This document shows, one piece after another, positions 8,372 to 19,029 of a stretch of DNA of 64,000 bases. The notes under the pieces are model-generated. The model was not told the origin of the DNA and searched no databases. It saw nothing but the letters and a program-made list of their open reading frames with translations. Position numbers and translations under genes: made by a program. Every line of letters begins with the position of its first letter. The stretch's first letter is position 1. This DNA comes from Anaerolineales bacterium (lineage in GTDB: Bacteria > Chloroflexota > Anaerolineae > Anaerolineales > Villigracilaceae). The stretch spans positions 81,258 through 145,257 of the forward strand of contig JADZCC010000034.1 in the NCBI GenBank assembly GCA_020851785.1, read 5' to 3'.

Positions 8372-9142
8372 ATGGGCCTCGCCGACCTTCACATCCACAG
8401 CATCTACTCCCCAGATGCCACCATCACCATCCGCGCCATCCTTAAGCAAGCCTCAGATGTCCAACTCAACGTCATCGCCATTACCGATCACGACGAAATT
8501 CGCGGCGCGCTCGAAGCCGCCAAAATCGCGCACGAATACGACCTGGAAGTCGTCCCCGGCGCAGAAATCTCCACCAAAGACGGTCACCTCGTCGCCTTGT
8601 TCATCCACGAAGTTCCGCCCGCCGGTCGTTCCCTCATTGAAACGCTGATCGCGATTGGCGAACAAGGCGGGCTGGCCATTGCGCCGCACCCTTTCAACGG
8701 CCTGCCCGGAAGCCTGAGCATGGAAGCCGTCGTTGGAGCGCTCACCCACCCCTATGCCAAAACCGTCCTCAAAGGCATGGAGACTCACAACATGAGCACG
8801 CACAGCTTTAACAGCGCCGCGCAAAAACTTGCCATCTATCTGCCGCTGGCCAAAATCGCCTCCAGCGACGCGCACCTCTACTGGGCCATCGGCGCCGGGC
8901 GCACACAATTTGAAGGCGACACCGCGCAAGACTTACGGTACGCCATCGAAAACAACGCCACCATGCCCATCCCCTACGAGGAAGAACTCTCCGCCCGGGC
9001 CGTCTTCAGTTGGATGCGCAGAATCACCCTCCGTCAGTTTGGCTACGCCTCCGATTCGCCCTCCGCCTCACAACCGATCAACACGCAAAAAATCGCCAGA
9101 ACGCTCATCCGCAAAATTAAAAGAAAAGAACCGGCTGAATAA
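8372..9142 (+). CDS. PHP domain phosphoesterase
   Basis: LADLHIHSIYSPDATITIRAIL, VIAITDHDEIRGA, SSDAHLYWAIG. Confidence 0.88.
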   Translation: MGLADLHIHSIYSPDATITIRAILKQASDVQLNVIAITDHDEIRGALEAAKIAHEYDLEVVPGAEISTKDGHLVALFIHEVPPAGRSLIETLIAIGEQGGLAIAPHPFNGLPGSLSMEAVVGALTHPYAKTVLKGMETHNMSTHSFNSAAQKLAIYLPLAKIASSDAHLYWAIGAGRTQFEGDTAQDLRYAIENNATMPIPYEEELSARAVFSWMRRITLRQFGYASDSPSASQPINTQKIARTLIRKIKRKEPAE

Positions 9143-9155
9143 GCGGTTCTTTTTT
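9124..9155. terminator. Bidirectional terminator between PHP gene and recO
   Basis: aaaagaaccg...cggttcttttt hairpin between convergent genes. Confidence 0.6.
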
Positions 9156-9912
9156 AGACTTTGACTTGCTTGATGAAATTCGGCGTATTGAGTTGACGTT
9201 CGAGCAGATGCGTAAAATAAGATTGCATTAACTGTTCCGCCTCTTTCTGGACCTCGAAGTTGGGCCGCGCGCGAGCGGCCTCGCGGTACGTTGACCTTTG
9301 GAAGTGCCGCAAATATTTAAGCGCTTCCAGCGAAATCCTCAACAGGTTGGGAACGCCATCCCCGCAACGCGAGCAAATGGCGCCGCCCGCCGTAAACGAA
9401 AAGAACTGGTCTTCGGGCAAAATCTCCCGCCCACAATTGGCGCACGCAAACAACTGCGGACGAAACCCAACCGCGTCCAACAGGCGCATTTCATAATAGC
9501 GCAGAGCCAGCCAACTATCGGATTCTTTTTCCAGACGGCTCAATGTATCGGTGAGCAATTTGAAAACGGTCGGATTGCCGCCCTCCTCTTCGTAAGAAAA
9601 ACGGAGCAGTAACTCGGCCGCATAGGCCGCGTAACTAATCTTTGCCAAATCGTCATGTAAAGCCAAAAAGGCGTTTACCGTTTCCACCTGCGTCACTATC
9701 AACAAATCCCGCCCCTTGGCCAACTGCACGCTGATCTGCGTAAATGGCTGTAAATGCCCCGCCTTGCGCGAAGTAACTTTGCGCGCGCCCTTCGCCAACG
9801 CGCGAAGCAGGCCTTGCTCGCGGGTATATAACGTCAGCAGACGGTCGGCCTCGCCCCAATCGCCATGCCGCAACACCACCGCCGAAGCGCGAAACGAGCG
9901 AAAGTCAGCCAT
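9154..9912 (-). CDS. recO: DNA repair protein RecO
   Basis: VLRHGDWGEADRLLTLYTREQGLLRALAKGARK and a CxxC...CxxC zinc motif. Confidence 0.92.
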   Translation of the reverse strand: MADFRSFRASAVVLRHGDWGEADRLLTLYTREQGLLRALAKGARKVTSRKAGHLQPFTQISVQLAKGRDLLIVTQVETVNAFLALHDDLAKISYAAYAAELLLRFSYEEEGGNPTVFKLLTDTLSRLEKESDSWLALRYYEMRLLDAVGFRPQLFACANCGREILPEDQFFSFTAGGAICSRCGDGVPNLLRISLEALKYLRHFQRSTYREAARARPNFEVQKEAEQLMQSYFTHLLERQLNTPNFIKQVKV

Positions 9913-10312
9913 TTTGCAAATGCCTGGGCGTGAACGCCTCAGGCAATAGTTCTGCGACGGTCAGCGCTTTGTGCAAATGACCTTCGCCATCCGCCAGCAA
10001 AACCAGCGTCTCCAGTCCAAATTCAGCCATCACCTGGCGGCATCCGCCACAGGGCGAGCCGCCGTTGTTGGTGACCACGGCAATGATCTCAAATTCCGTT
10101 TCGCCTTCGGAAACCGCCTTAAAGATCGCCACCCGTTCGGCGCACATCGTTTGCGGGTAGGCCGCGTTTTCAACGTTCACGCCGGTATATAAACGTCCAC
10201 TTTTGGTGCGTAAAGCCGCGCCCACTGGATAATTGGAATACGGCACATACGCGCGGCGGCGGGCTTCGTTCGCCAAATCAACCAGGGCTTGTTGTTCTTC
10301 TTGTTTAATCAT
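9905..10312 (-). CDS. cdd: Cytidine deaminase
   Basis: YVPYSNYPVGAALRTKSG, ENAAYPQTMCAERVAIFKA, PCGGCRQVMAEF. Confidence 0.93.
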   Translation of the reverse strand: MIKQEEQQALVDLANEARRRAYVPYSNYPVGAALRTKSGRLYTGVNVENAAYPQTMCAERVAIFKAVSEGETEFEIIAVVTNNGGSPCGGCRQVMAEFGLETLVLLADGEGHLHKALTVAELLPEAFTPRHLQNG

Positions 10313-10330
10313 CTTCGCCTACATTAAGTT

Positions 10331-11695
10331 TTATTTCTGCGGTTTGCGGGTCAGCTTTTTGATCGCGCGCGCGGGCATCCCCACCACCAGCGTATCCTCG
10401 GCCACGTCTTTGGTCACAATCGCGCCCGCGCCAGTTCTGGCGCCCGCGCCAATTTTTAGCGGAGCAACCAGCATCGTATCCGATCCGATGAAAACATCGG
10501 CGCCGATTTCCGTTGCGTGTTTCTTCTCGCCGTCGTAATTGCAAGTGATCGTCCCGGCGCCGATGTTGGTATTTGCGCCAATTTGGGCGTTGCCAATGTA
10601 AGAGAAATGCCCCATCTTCACGCCATCCGCCAGATGGGAATCTTTCACTTCGCCAAAGTTGCCCATGTGAACGTGATTGCCCAAATGCGCGCCCTTCCGC
10701 AAACGCGCAAACGGGCCCATGTCCACATCGTCTTCCAAAACGGCGCCCTCCAAAACCGAAGCCAACACTTTACAGCTGTCGCCAATTTGCGTATCGCGGA
10801 TGATGGTATTGGGGCCAAGTAAATTGCCTTCGCCAATGTTGGTTTTTCCATGCAAATACGTGTTCGGCATCACAACCGTATCTTTTCCAATCTTCACGCC
10901 TGCTTCAATATAAACCGAAGCGGGGTCGGGCATGGTGACGCCATTGAGCAAATGCTCGCAGTTAATGCGCCGCCGCATGGCAACTTCGACTTCCGCCAGA
11001 TGGATGCGTGTGTTCACGCCAATCGTCTCTTCCCGATCGTCCATCGGCATGGCCAGCACGGGTAAGCCATCCTGCACGGCCAGTTCGATTGCATCCGTGA
11101 GATAGTATTCGCCTTTTTTCGGGTTTTTAGGAATACGTTTCAACGCGCCCCACAACCATTTGGCGTCAAAGCAATAGCCGCCTACGTTCAATTCTTTGAT
11201 TTGTAACTGCTCCGGCGTGGCGCCATATTCCTCAACGATGGCCGCCACCGTTCCATCGGCCTTGCGGATAATGCGCCCAAAGCCGCGCGGGTCATCCGCC
11301 ACCACCGTCAGCATGGAGATTGGGCCCAAATTTTTCTTTTGCGTCTCTACCAGTTTTTGCAACGTCTCGCCGCGCAAGAGCGGCATATCGCCATAACAAA
11401 CGACGACCAAATCCGTTTTTCCATTTAAAACAGGTTCAGCCTGCATTACGGCGTGACCCGTCCCCAACTGCGGCTCTTGTAGCACGGTTTGCGCCGAAGT
11501 CTCAAGATATTCCGTCACCGCTTCAGCCCCATGCCCCACCACGACAATTGGCTTCTCGGTAGTGGCGGCTTGAATCGCATTCAGGGCATGCCAGAGCATG
11601 GGCTTGCCCGCCACTGCATGTAAGACCTTCGGCAGGTTGGATTTCATGCGCGTGCCTTGTCCGGCGGCCAGTAAAATCGCTGTCACTTTCATCAT
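10331..11695 (-). CDS. glmU: Bifunctional UDP-N-acetylglucosamine pyrophosphorylase / glucosamine-1-P acetyltransferase
   Basis: ILLAAGQGTRMKSNLPKVLH, left-handed beta-helix repeats, CNYDGEKKHATEIGADVFIGSDTMLVAP. Confidence 0.95.
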   Translation of the reverse strand: MMKVTAILLAAGQGTRMKSNLPKVLHAVAGKPMLWHALNAIQAATTEKPIVVVGHGAEAVTEYLETSAQTVLQEPQLGTGHAVMQAEPVLNGKTDLVVVCYGDMPLLRGETLQKLVETQKKNLGPISMLTVVADDPRGFGRIIRKADGTVAAIVEEYGATPEQLQIKELNVGGYCFDAKWLWGALKRIPKNPKKGEYYLTDAIELAVQDGLPVLAMPMDDREETIGVNTRIHLAEVEVAMRRRINCEHLLNGVTMPDPASVYIEAGVKIGKDTVVMPNTYLHGKTNIGEGNLLGPNTIIRDTQIGDSCKVLASVLEGAVLEDDVDMGPFARLRKGAHLGNHVHMGNFGEVKDSHLADGVKMGHFSYIGNAQIGANTNIGAGTITCNYDGEKKHATEIGADVFIGSDTMLVAPLKIGAGARTGAGAIVTKDVAEDTLVVGMPARAIKKLTRKPQK

Positions 11696-11715
11696 TCACC
11701 TCATAAAGACACAAA

Positions 11716-11757
11716 AGACAGGGTTGTGCGAAATTCCAGCGCAATCCTGTCTTTTTG
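11716..11757 (-). terminator. Terminator downstream of tRNA-Gln
   Basis: aaaagacagggttgtgcg...gcgcaatcctgtcttttt hairpin. Confidence 0.55.
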
Positions 11758-11790
11758 AGTGTTCCGCTCGGAGCGGAGGTTAAAATTTAA

Positions 11791-11861
11791 CTGGGGTACC
11801 TGGATTCGAACCAAGATCCACAGCTCCAAAGGCTGGTGTGCTGCCGTTGCACCATACCCCA
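11791..11861 (-). tRNA. tRNA-Gln (anticodon TTG)
   Basis: Minus strand TGGGGTATGGTGCAACGGCAGCACACCAGCCTTTGGAGCTGTGGATCTTGGTTCGAATCCAGGTACCCCAG; cloverleaf with 7-nt loop CTTTGGA. Confidence 0.95.
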
Positions 11862-11897
11862 ATAAAAGAGCGGGGCAAATTGTATCACAGTTTTATT

Positions 11898-12992
11898 TTA
11901 TTTCTTGTCCTGGTCGGGGAAGAGGCCCATTTCCTTGGCCTGCTCCAGCGAGATCACTTTGGCGTTGGCTGGTTTTTTACCATGCTGTTCCGCCGCCTGA
12001 TCCCAAAAATCATCCAGGTTGGTTGGCGGCTTGGGTTTGGTTTTGGAGGCTTCCAACAGCGCTTCCATTTCCGGCGCGGGTGGAGATTCTTTCAACCGCG
12101 CGGTCTGCGATTTGCCCGGCTTGCCTTCCGCGTTCTGCCGCGGGGGCAAAGGCACGGTCTTCGGGGAGATGGAGCGTAGCTCGCCGGTGGCGCCAATGTT
12201 GCGTAACGTCTTTTGAACCTCGCGCCTTAAAGCCAGCACGCCGGTAATCGTGTTAAAAATGTTTTCCTGATTCGCCAGACCATCGCCAGCCACGAGCAAA
12301 GCGTATAAAGAATCGACTGGAATAAACAGGAGGTCAGAGTCGCCCGCTTGAAACACGTGATATGAATCCAGCGCCTCTTGATGGTTATTGCGCGAGACCT
12401 TAATGCTCGCTTGATGAATGGCCGTCAGCGCCGAAACGATGGAGACTTCCAAACTGCTGTCTTTCAAACTTCCAGCGCGAGCTTGCACGCGGCCGCGTTC
12501 GCTGATTAAGAAAACGGCCTGGGTGTTGAAATCCTGCCGAAAGTTGGCCAGCAGGTCCGAGAGGCGCACGTGGCGCGCCTCGGTCTTAACGTCCACCTGC
12601 TCGGGCGGAAAGATGGTTTGGACCAGTCCCAGGCCTCTTTCGACCGCGTCCAAAAAATCCGCCAGTGGAATGGGCTTGTCAAAGATGGCCATGGCGCCCG
12701 CGCCGATCATTTCTTCGCGGGCTTTTTTGTCGGACATGCCAGAGATGAGGATGACTTTGACTTCGGGATGTTTGGCGCGGATTTTGTGCATGAGTTCCAC
12801 GCCAGTCATGCCGGGCAATTTGTAATCGGTGATGAGCAGGTCAATTTTGCGCCGCGCCGCTTCGAGCAAGGCCTCTTCGCCGGAAGGCGCTTCAAAGGCT
12901 TTAATCTCCGGCCTTTTGAGCGTATCCAGCGTATTCTTTAATAATTTGAGAATATCGCGGTTATCGTCAACCAGCAGAACGGCGTTTTCCAT
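11898..12992 (-). CDS. Response regulator (REC domain) with C-terminal roadblock-like/unknown region
   Basis: VLLVDDNRDILKLL, DLLITDYKLPGMTGVEL, KVILISGMSDKKAREEMIGAGAMAIFDKP. Confidence 0.85.
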   Translation of the reverse strand: MENAVLLVDDNRDILKLLKNTLDTLKRPEIKAFEAPSGEEALLEAARRKIDLLITDYKLPGMTGVELMHKIRAKHPEVKVILISGMSDKKAREEMIGAGAMAIFDKPIPLADFLDAVERGLGLVQTIFPPEQVDVKTEARHVRLSDLLANFRQDFNTQAVFLISERGRVQARAGSLKDSSLEVSIVSALTAIHQASIKVSRNNHQEALDSYHVFQAGDSDLLFIPVDSLYALLVAGDGLANQENIFNTITGVLALRREVQKTLRNIGATGELRSISPKTVPLPPRQNAEGKPGKSQTARLKESPPAPEMEALLEASKTKPKPPTNLDDFWDQAAEQHGKKPANAKVISLEQAKEMGLFPDQDKK

Positions 12993-12999
12993 GGCGCAC

Positions 13000-13986
13000 C
13001 TATTTCACCAGCCAACAGGCGACAAAATGGCCGGGGTTGTGTTCGCGGAATTCCGGCTCTTGTTGCGAGCAAATTTCCTCCGCAATCGGGCAACGCGGAT
13101 GAAAACGACAACCCGTGGGCGGGTTTAATGGGCTGGGCACGTCGCCCTTCAGGATGGTGCGTTGTTTTTTAGCTTTGGGGTTGGTGGAAGGGATGGCCGA
13201 CATCAGCGCCTGCGTGTACGGATGTAACGGGTTATTAAATAATTCCGTGCGATCGGTCAGTTCCACCATCTTGCCAAGGTACATCACTGCCACGCGGTCG
13301 GAGATATGCTCCACCACGCTCAGGTTGTGGGCAATGAATAGGTAGGTCAACCCAAATTCGGCTTGCAGGTCTTTGAGGATGTTTAAGACCTGCGATTGAA
13401 TGGAAACATCCAGCGCTGAAACGGGTTCGTCGCAAATGATGAAGTTGGGGCGCAAGGCCAAAGCGCGGGCAATGCCAATGCGCTGGCGCTGACCGCCGGA
13501 AAATTCATGCGGGTAGCGGCGGGCGTGATAACTTTCCAAACCCACTTTTTTAAGCGTATCAATCATCAGGTCGTAACGCTCCTGACGACTGCCAATGTTG
13601 TGAATGTGCAATCCCTCCATCACTGATTCGCCGATGGGCACACGCGGGTCGAGTGAAGCGTACGGGTCTTGAAAGATGATCTGCATGTGGCGGCGCACCT
13701 CTTTCAGATCGCGCCCTTTTAATTGCAGGATGTTTTTGCCCTCATAGCGAATCTCGCCAGAGGTCGGTTCCACCAGCCGGAGCATGGAGCGCCCGATCGT
13801 CGTCTTGCCACAACCAGATTCGCCCACCATCCCCAGCGTCTCGCCTTTTTTGACGGAAAAAGAGACTTGATCCACCGCCTTAACCTGATTGACCACCCGT
13901 TGCAGTAACCCCGCCCGCACCGGAAAGTATTTGACCAGATTTTCAACTTCGACAATATTTTGAACGCCTGCCTGGGTTTCATTCAT
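13000..13986 (-). CDS. Oligopeptide/dipeptide ABC transporter ATPase (OppF/DppF-type)
   Basis: [50 protein letters not shown], oligo_HPY-type C-term [17 protein letters not shown]. Confidence 0.92.
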   Translation of the reverse strand: MNETQAGVQNIVEVENLVKYFPVRAGLLQRVVNQVKAVDQVSFSVKKGETLGMVGESGCGKTTIGRSMLRLVEPTSGEIRYEGKNILQLKGRDLKEVRRHMQIIFQDPYASLDPRVPIGESVMEGLHIHNIGSRQERYDLMIDTLKKVGLESYHARRYPHEFSGGQRQRIGIARALALRPNFIICDEPVSALDVSIQSQVLNILKDLQAEFGLTYLFIAHNLSVVEHISDRVAVMYLGKMVELTDRTELFNNPLHPYTQALMSAIPSTNPKAKKQRTILKGDVPSPLNPPTGCRFHPRCPIAEEICSQQEPEFREHNPGHFVACWLVK

Positions 13987-14016
13987 AATAAAAAATAACT
14001 CCGCAAAAAATTTTAA

Positions 14017-15045
14017 TTACGCCGAGACCTGCAAAGGCGCCGTATGCCCGTCCGCATTTTGATACAACCAACACCGCGCCAAATGCCCCGAAGCGGCTTC
14101 CTTCAACTCCGGTTTTTGTTCGGTACAAATCTTCAGCCCAAATTTTTCGCGCGCCGTGCAACGCGGCGCAAAGCGACAACCCGCGGGTAAATTCACCAGG
14201 TTGGGCACCGAGCCGGGAATCACTTCCAATTTGTCTTTAATTTCGCCCAAAATCGGGATGGAAGCGATCAGGCCTTGCGTGTAAGGGTGAAGGGGTTTTT
14301 CAAAGAGCGCGCCAACTTCGGCTTGTTCCACCACCTCGCCTGCATACATCACCGCCACGCGTTCGCAGGTCTCCGCCACCACGCCCAAATCATGCGTGAT
14401 CAAAATGATGGAGGTTCCCAACTTTTCGCGCAGTTCCAGCATCAGGTCTAAAATTTGCGCCTGAATCGTCACATCCAAAGCGGTGGTCGGCTCGTCGGCA
14501 ATCAATAACTCCGGCTCGCAAGCCAGGGCCATCGCAATCATCACGCGCTGGGCCATCCCGCCGGAGAGTTCGTGTGGGTAGGCCTTGGCGCGGCGTTCCG
14601 CGTCTGGAATGCCCACCATCTTCAAGAGTTCAATTGCGCGCGCGGCCCCCGCCGCTTTATCCAAATTTTTATGAATGCTCAACACTTCGGCAATCTGATC
14701 GCCCACCTGAAAGACCGGGTTCAACGCCGTTTGCGGCTGTTGAAAAATCATCGAAACGCGATTGCCGCGAATCTTCGTCATCGCTTCTTCGGAAAGTCCC
14801 AGCAAATCCTGCCCGTTGAGGAGCAGTTCGCCTTCCGCCACTTTTCCGGGCGGCGCAATCAGGCGCATAATCGAAAGCGAGGTGACGCTCTTCCCGCACC
14901 CCGACTCGCCCACAATCCCCAGCACTTCGCCGGGGTACACCGTAAAATTTACGCCATCTACCGCGCGCACGATGCCGTCTTCCGTATAAAAATAAGTCTT
15001 CAAATTTCGAACGTCTAACAAAGGCTGTGGTTTGGTTTCCGGCAT
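14017..15045 (-). CDS. Oligopeptide/dipeptide ABC transporter ATPase (OppD/DppD-type)
   Basis: [62 protein letters not shown]. Confidence 0.92.
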   Translation of the reverse strand: MPETKPQPLLDVRNLKTYFYTEDGIVRAVDGVNFTVYPGEVLGIVGESGCGKSVTSLSIMRLIAPPGKVAEGELLLNGQDLLGLSEEAMTKIRGNRVSMIFQQPQTALNPVFQVGDQIAEVLSIHKNLDKAAGAARAIELLKMVGIPDAERRAKAYPHELSGGMAQRVMIAMALACEPELLIADEPTTALDVTIQAQILDLMLELREKLGTSIILITHDLGVVAETCERVAVMYAGEVVEQAEVGALFEKPLHPYTQGLIASIPILGEIKDKLEVIPGSVPNLVNLPAGCRFAPRCTAREKFGLKICTEQKPELKEAASGHLARCWLYQNADGHTAPLQVSA

Positions 15046-15085
15046 TGCCTACTCCCATGCAAAATAAATTTGATTATAGCAAAGA

Positions 15086-16978
15086 TTACGGCGCAGGAAT
15101 AGCTTCGGCGGGCGCGCCATACAAAGCCGTTAACCCGCCCAACGCCCACGCAAACGGATATTTCACCTGTTGCGCTTTCACCGCCGTCGTTTCCGCATAC
15201 AACGGCACAAACGGCAACTCCTCCATGAGGATGGCTTGAATCTGAAACAGGTAACTCTGCGCCGCAGTCAAATCCGTTTCGGAATTTAACGCCGCGCACC
15301 CCGCCTGAAACTGGTCATTGCGATTCTCAAACGGCCCGCCACTCCCAAACCAATCGCACAAATAGCCCGGGTATTCGCTTAACCGCCAGCCCAACACAGC
15401 CAGATCATACTTCCCACTGGAGTACACGGCATAACGTAAGCCCGCCGCGTCAGTCAGTTGGGCTGAGAGCGGAATGCCCAAATGCAGAGCCTGCTGTTCA
15501 ATATATTTTGCCGCCTGCGCGCGCGCAGAATCCACCTCCGCAGAAGTGGAGAGCAAAACCAAACGCGGAAAGGCCTGTCCGTCTGGCGTTTGCAAACCAG
15601 AACCAGGTTGTGTAACGCCAGGTTCTTGCGCCCAACGATATCCGGCAGACTTGAGCATTTCCACCGCCGCAGGAATTCGCTCATCGGCAGAAAGTCCGGC
15701 GCAAGGCAAAGCCAAACCTGCATTTTGCCAGGCTGGGCTTGGCGCAAACCCGGCAGGCATTAAGCCCGGCGCAAATGCGCCGCTGACGCAGGCCAGCGCT
15801 TTGCGCAAACTTACATCGCTTAAAATTTCATTGCGCGGGTTAAAGGCCAAAAAGCGCGCGCTTCGGCTGGGGCTGAGCAAATCGGTTTGACTGCCCTCTG
15901 TCGAATTCAAAATTACGTCCACATCCCCGCGCACGAACGCCGCATTTGCAGATTCATCGTCGGCAAAAAACGTATAGGTCACGCGGTCATAGTTCGGCTG
16001 GCCAAACGGGAAATCGGGGTTGGCTTCGCTCGTCCATTGCGTTTCATTTTGCTGGGCCAGAGTCCAAACGCCCAGCGTTGGCTCGGCGGAATCTTCCAGC
16101 GCATATAAAGCCTGCTGAGCCGCCAAAATTTTGGCGGCGCGTTCTTCCAGCAGTTTATCCAGGTTGTTTTGGGCGTACTGTAATTCATCGCTCCGCTTGC
16201 CCAACTCGCCAGACACCTCGCGGGCGCCTTGGATTCCAGATAAAAATAACCTTTGCTGTTTCGTCAATTCATCCACTTGCGCTTGCACAGAGTTCAAATA
16301 GACTCTGGCGCTGGCGATCTTATCTTCCAGCGCTTGATCAGGCAGTAACGCGGAGGAATCTTGCAGGCGGGGTTCCCAAAAGGCTTTTTGGACGAGCGGG
16401 CCTTGCAACGCGCCATATTGCCAAACGCCCACGTTTGGTTTTTGCTTGAAATAAAATTTAACTGTCCGCGCGTCTTGCGCTTCGGCATGGTCGAGAAAAT
16501 TCAACGGGTAGGCGTCAGACCAATCGTAGCCGAGTTCATACTTCAAGGCGGTGTTGACTGTAAAAGCCACGTCTTCGGCGGTAAAGGGTTGACCGTCCGT
16601 CCACTTTAACGCGGCGCGCAGTTTGACAACGGCCGTATAGGCTTCGCCTTCTTGAAGGATCGGCGCAGGCGAGCCTTCCGCCGCGAGCGGTTGAAATTCA
16701 AAATTTGGCGGAACCAGTTGATATAAGCGCGGATAGGTTTGCGAGCGAAGCGCGTAATTGACATAGCTTGCGCCGCTCTCGTCGAACAAGCGCCAGACGT
16801 TCACGTCGGTTGGGTGGCCGATTAATGCAAAGCGCAGTTCTGGAGCATGGGCAGGCGCGGGAGAATTTGTCGGGGTGGGAATGCCGGTAAAAACAGGAGC
16901 AGGCTGGGGCGCGCAAGCGGCGAGGAGCGTCAATCCGAGGATGAGGGTGAAAATTCTTCGACGCATTAAGGCTGGCAA
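15086..16978 (-). CDS. ABC transporter substrate-binding lipoprotein (SBP_bac_5) with coiled-coil insertion
   Basis: Lipobox LLAACAP; LKWTDGQPFTAEDVAFTVNTALKYE; heptad-rich insert DKIASARVYLNSVQAQVDELTKQQRLF...NNLDKLLEERAAKILAAQQALYALEDS. Confidence 0.85.
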   Translation of the reverse strand: MPALMRRRIFTLILGLTLLAACAPQPAPVFTGIPTPTNSPAPAHAPELRFALIGHPTDVNVWRLFDESGASYVNYALRSQTYPRLYQLVPPNFEFQPLAAEGSPAPILQEGEAYTAVVKLRAALKWTDGQPFTAEDVAFTVNTALKYELGYDWSDAYPLNFLDHAEAQDARTVKFYFKQKPNVGVWQYGALQGPLVQKAFWEPRLQDSSALLPDQALEDKIASARVYLNSVQAQVDELTKQQRLFLSGIQGAREVSGELGKRSDELQYAQNNLDKLLEERAAKILAAQQALYALEDSAEPTLGVWTLAQQNETQWTSEANPDFPFGQPNYDRVTYTFFADDESANAAFVRGDVDVILNSTEGSQTDLLSPSRSARFLAFNPRNEILSDVSLRKALACVSGAFAPGLMPAGFAPSPAWQNAGLALPCAGLSADERIPAAVEMLKSAGYRWAQEPGVTQPGSGLQTPDGQAFPRLVLLSTSAEVDSARAQAAKYIEQQALHLGIPLSAQLTDAAGLRYAVYSSGKYDLAVLGWRLSEYPGYLCDWFGSGGPFENRNDQFQAGCAALNSETDLTAAQSYLFQIQAILMEELPFVPLYAETTAVKAQQVKYPFAWALGGLTALYGAPAEAIPAP

Positions 16979-18918
16979 CCTTCTCCATAATCAAACGCTT
17001 CGATGTTCCACATGGGGTTGGCGGTTGGATCCAAATCAAAATGACAAAAATCCGGGCGGGCGGCGGCGATGCGCATTCGATAATATAACGGAATGGCGGG
17101 CAGGTCGTTGGAAAATAAAATTTCGGTCTGACGATAATTTTCGGCGTAGGCGGGCTCGTCAGGCAGGGCCAGTTGCGCGGCGCGGCAGGCGGCGTCGAAT
17201 TGCGGGTTTTTATATCCGCTGACGTTGGCGCCGATCCACGCGTTGGCGGCCGCGGGAATTTCGGAACTGGCGAACCAATTGCAAGGCGGTTCAAAACCGT
17301 TGACGCCCATCGCGTATTCGATCAAATCAAAACGGCGGCCGAACAAAATGCCGCTTGGGCCGGAGGCGTATAAATCATTCTGGTCGAGGTAGTGCAGTTC
17401 CAAGCCCACGCCGCATTGCGCGAGCGATTGGGCCAGAATGTCGGTGACTTGACGGCGCTGGGTGGCGCCGGTGGTGTAATAACTTAAGTTCAGCGGCGTT
17501 CCGGCGGGGACGTTCTTCACCGAGACGGCCAGGCGTGGCGTGGCGGGGTTACCGTCGGTATCCTTCCAACCGGCCTGTTCGAGCAGGGAAATTCCCAAAG
17601 CCGGGTCAAACGGAATGGCGTCTATGTTTTTATCGTAGAGCGGGTGCTCGACTGGCAGGTAGGTGTTGGGAACTTCCACCAACCCAGACAAAACCTGATT
17701 GACGACCGTTTGACGATCCAAACAATAGGCCAGAGCCTGGCGGGTGTGGGCGTCTGCAAAAATGTCGGGGCGGTCTTTTTGATACAAGGTCTCGTAGCCA
17801 TCGTCATACGTGGCGGGGACAATCCCCAGCCCCAGCCATTCGATGTTCATGCCTTGCGTAAAAAAGGCCTGCGCCTGTTCGCCCGCCTGCATTTCTTTTA
17901 GCAGGCTGGCTTGCGCGTCCAGGCGAATCGTTGGGTCGAGCAGGTCGCAACGTCCGGCGGATAATTCGCTGATGGCCGTGTTTGGGTCAGAGATAAAGCG
18001 AAAGGTTAACGAATCAAATTTGGGGTAACCTTCTGCGGCGCGGAAGTAGTTTGTATTTTTGGTCAGCGTGATGTGGTCGCCCGCGGCCCATTCCTGCACC
18101 ACATACGGCCCCCAACCCACCGGCGAGCGGGAGGAAACGTCCACTTGCGGCAACTGCCCAACCGGAAACTGACTCCACAAATGTTTGGGGAGCGGTTGCC
18201 AGAAATTTGTAAAATACGTCGGGTCTATAAAGCCTGGCAAACCCCACCATTGCGTGGTGTTGGCGTCCGTAGCTTCATAGACGGCGGTGCGATCCAACAG
18301 ATAAGTATTGGCGATGGCGCCGGGGTCTGAAGCGATGGAATAAGCAAAGACCGAATCGTCCGCAGTGAGCGGCGTGCCGTCGGACCAACTCAGCCCGGGC
18401 TTGAGGCGATAGACGACGATCATTTGATCCATCTGAAGCGGAGTGGTTCCATCCCAGGTGAGGATGCAATCGTCGGCGCGACAGGCCGAGGGGCGGACAC
18501 GCACGCCTTGCGCGAGCAAGACGACGTTGCCATCCGCATCCACAATCTGACCTCCAGCCTGCACCGGCGTACTGACAATTTGGGCGTCGCCGTTGGAGAG
18601 CGAGGGCAGTTGCGTGAGCAAGACGGGTTGATATTCATAGCCGACTGTGTCCAGCGGGCCGTCGTAAATTGCGGCGAGGACGCTCCGCGCGGCGGCGTTG
18701 GGCGCGCCAAAAGGGTAGAGCGTGTTGGGTTCAGCGCCCAGGCAAACGGTCAGGTTGTGCGGCGCGGGCGTGGCGGTTGGCATGGGCGGAGCGCTGGTCT
18801 CCGTGGGGCTGGGGGTATTCGTCGCCGTGGGGGCAGAAAGCAAATTACAAGCCGAAAGCCCGGCCACGAAAAAACAAATCAATAAAAATGCCCAATGTTT
18901 GACGATGAAAGGCTTCAT
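16966..18918 (-). CDS. ABC transporter substrate-binding lipoprotein (SBP_bac_5)
   Basis: Start chosen at MKPFIVKHWAFLL (ORF track gives 18945); lipobox LSACN; LKPGLSWSDGTPLTADDSVFAY. Confidence 0.87.
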   Translation of the reverse strand: MKPFIVKHWAFLLICFFVAGLSACNLLSAPTATNTPSPTETSAPPMPTATPAPHNLTVCLGAEPNTLYPFGAPNAAARSVLAAIYDGPLDTVGYEYQPVLLTQLPSLSNGDAQIVSTPVQAGGQIVDADGNVVLLAQGVRVRPSACRADDCILTWDGTTPLQMDQMIVVYRLKPGLSWSDGTPLTADDSVFAYSIASDPGAIANTYLLDRTAVYEATDANTTQWWGLPGFIDPTYFTNFWQPLPKHLWSQFPVGQLPQVDVSSRSPVGWGPYVVQEWAAGDHITLTKNTNYFRAAEGYPKFDSLTFRFISDPNTAISELSAGRCDLLDPTIRLDAQASLLKEMQAGEQAQAFFTQGMNIEWLGLGIVPATYDDGYETLYQKDRPDIFADAHTRQALAYCLDRQTVVNQVLSGLVEVPNTYLPVEHPLYDKNIDAIPFDPALGISLLEQAGWKDTDGNPATPRLAVSVKNVPAGTPLNLSYYTTGATQRRQVTDILAQSLAQCGVGLELHYLDQNDLYASGPSGILFGRRFDLIEYAMGVNGFEPPCNWFASSEIPAAANAWIGANVSGYKNPQFDAACRAAQLALPDEPAYAENYRQTEILFSNDLPAIPLYYRMRIAAARPDFCHFDLDPTANPMWNIEAFDYGEGCQP

Positions 18919-18980
18919 ATCATTTTCCTTTTTGAACTGCCCCATTATATAATACCCGCTGGGTATAAAGGAGATAAAAA

Positions 18981-19013
18981 AACGTTCCGCAGGCGGGTCG
19001 CCTGCGGAACGTT
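18981..19013. terminator. Strong hairpin terminator
   Basis: aacgttccgcaggcg-ggt-cgcctgcggaacgtttttt, perfect 15-bp stem plus T tract. Confidence 0.75.
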
Positions 19014-19029
19014 TTTAACCAGACCTGAA

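Noticed and set aside
11598-12247. Plus-strand ORFs spanning the tRNA-Gln locus (11598-11783, 11759-12247)
   Set aside because: They overlap a clear tRNA and antisense coding regions.
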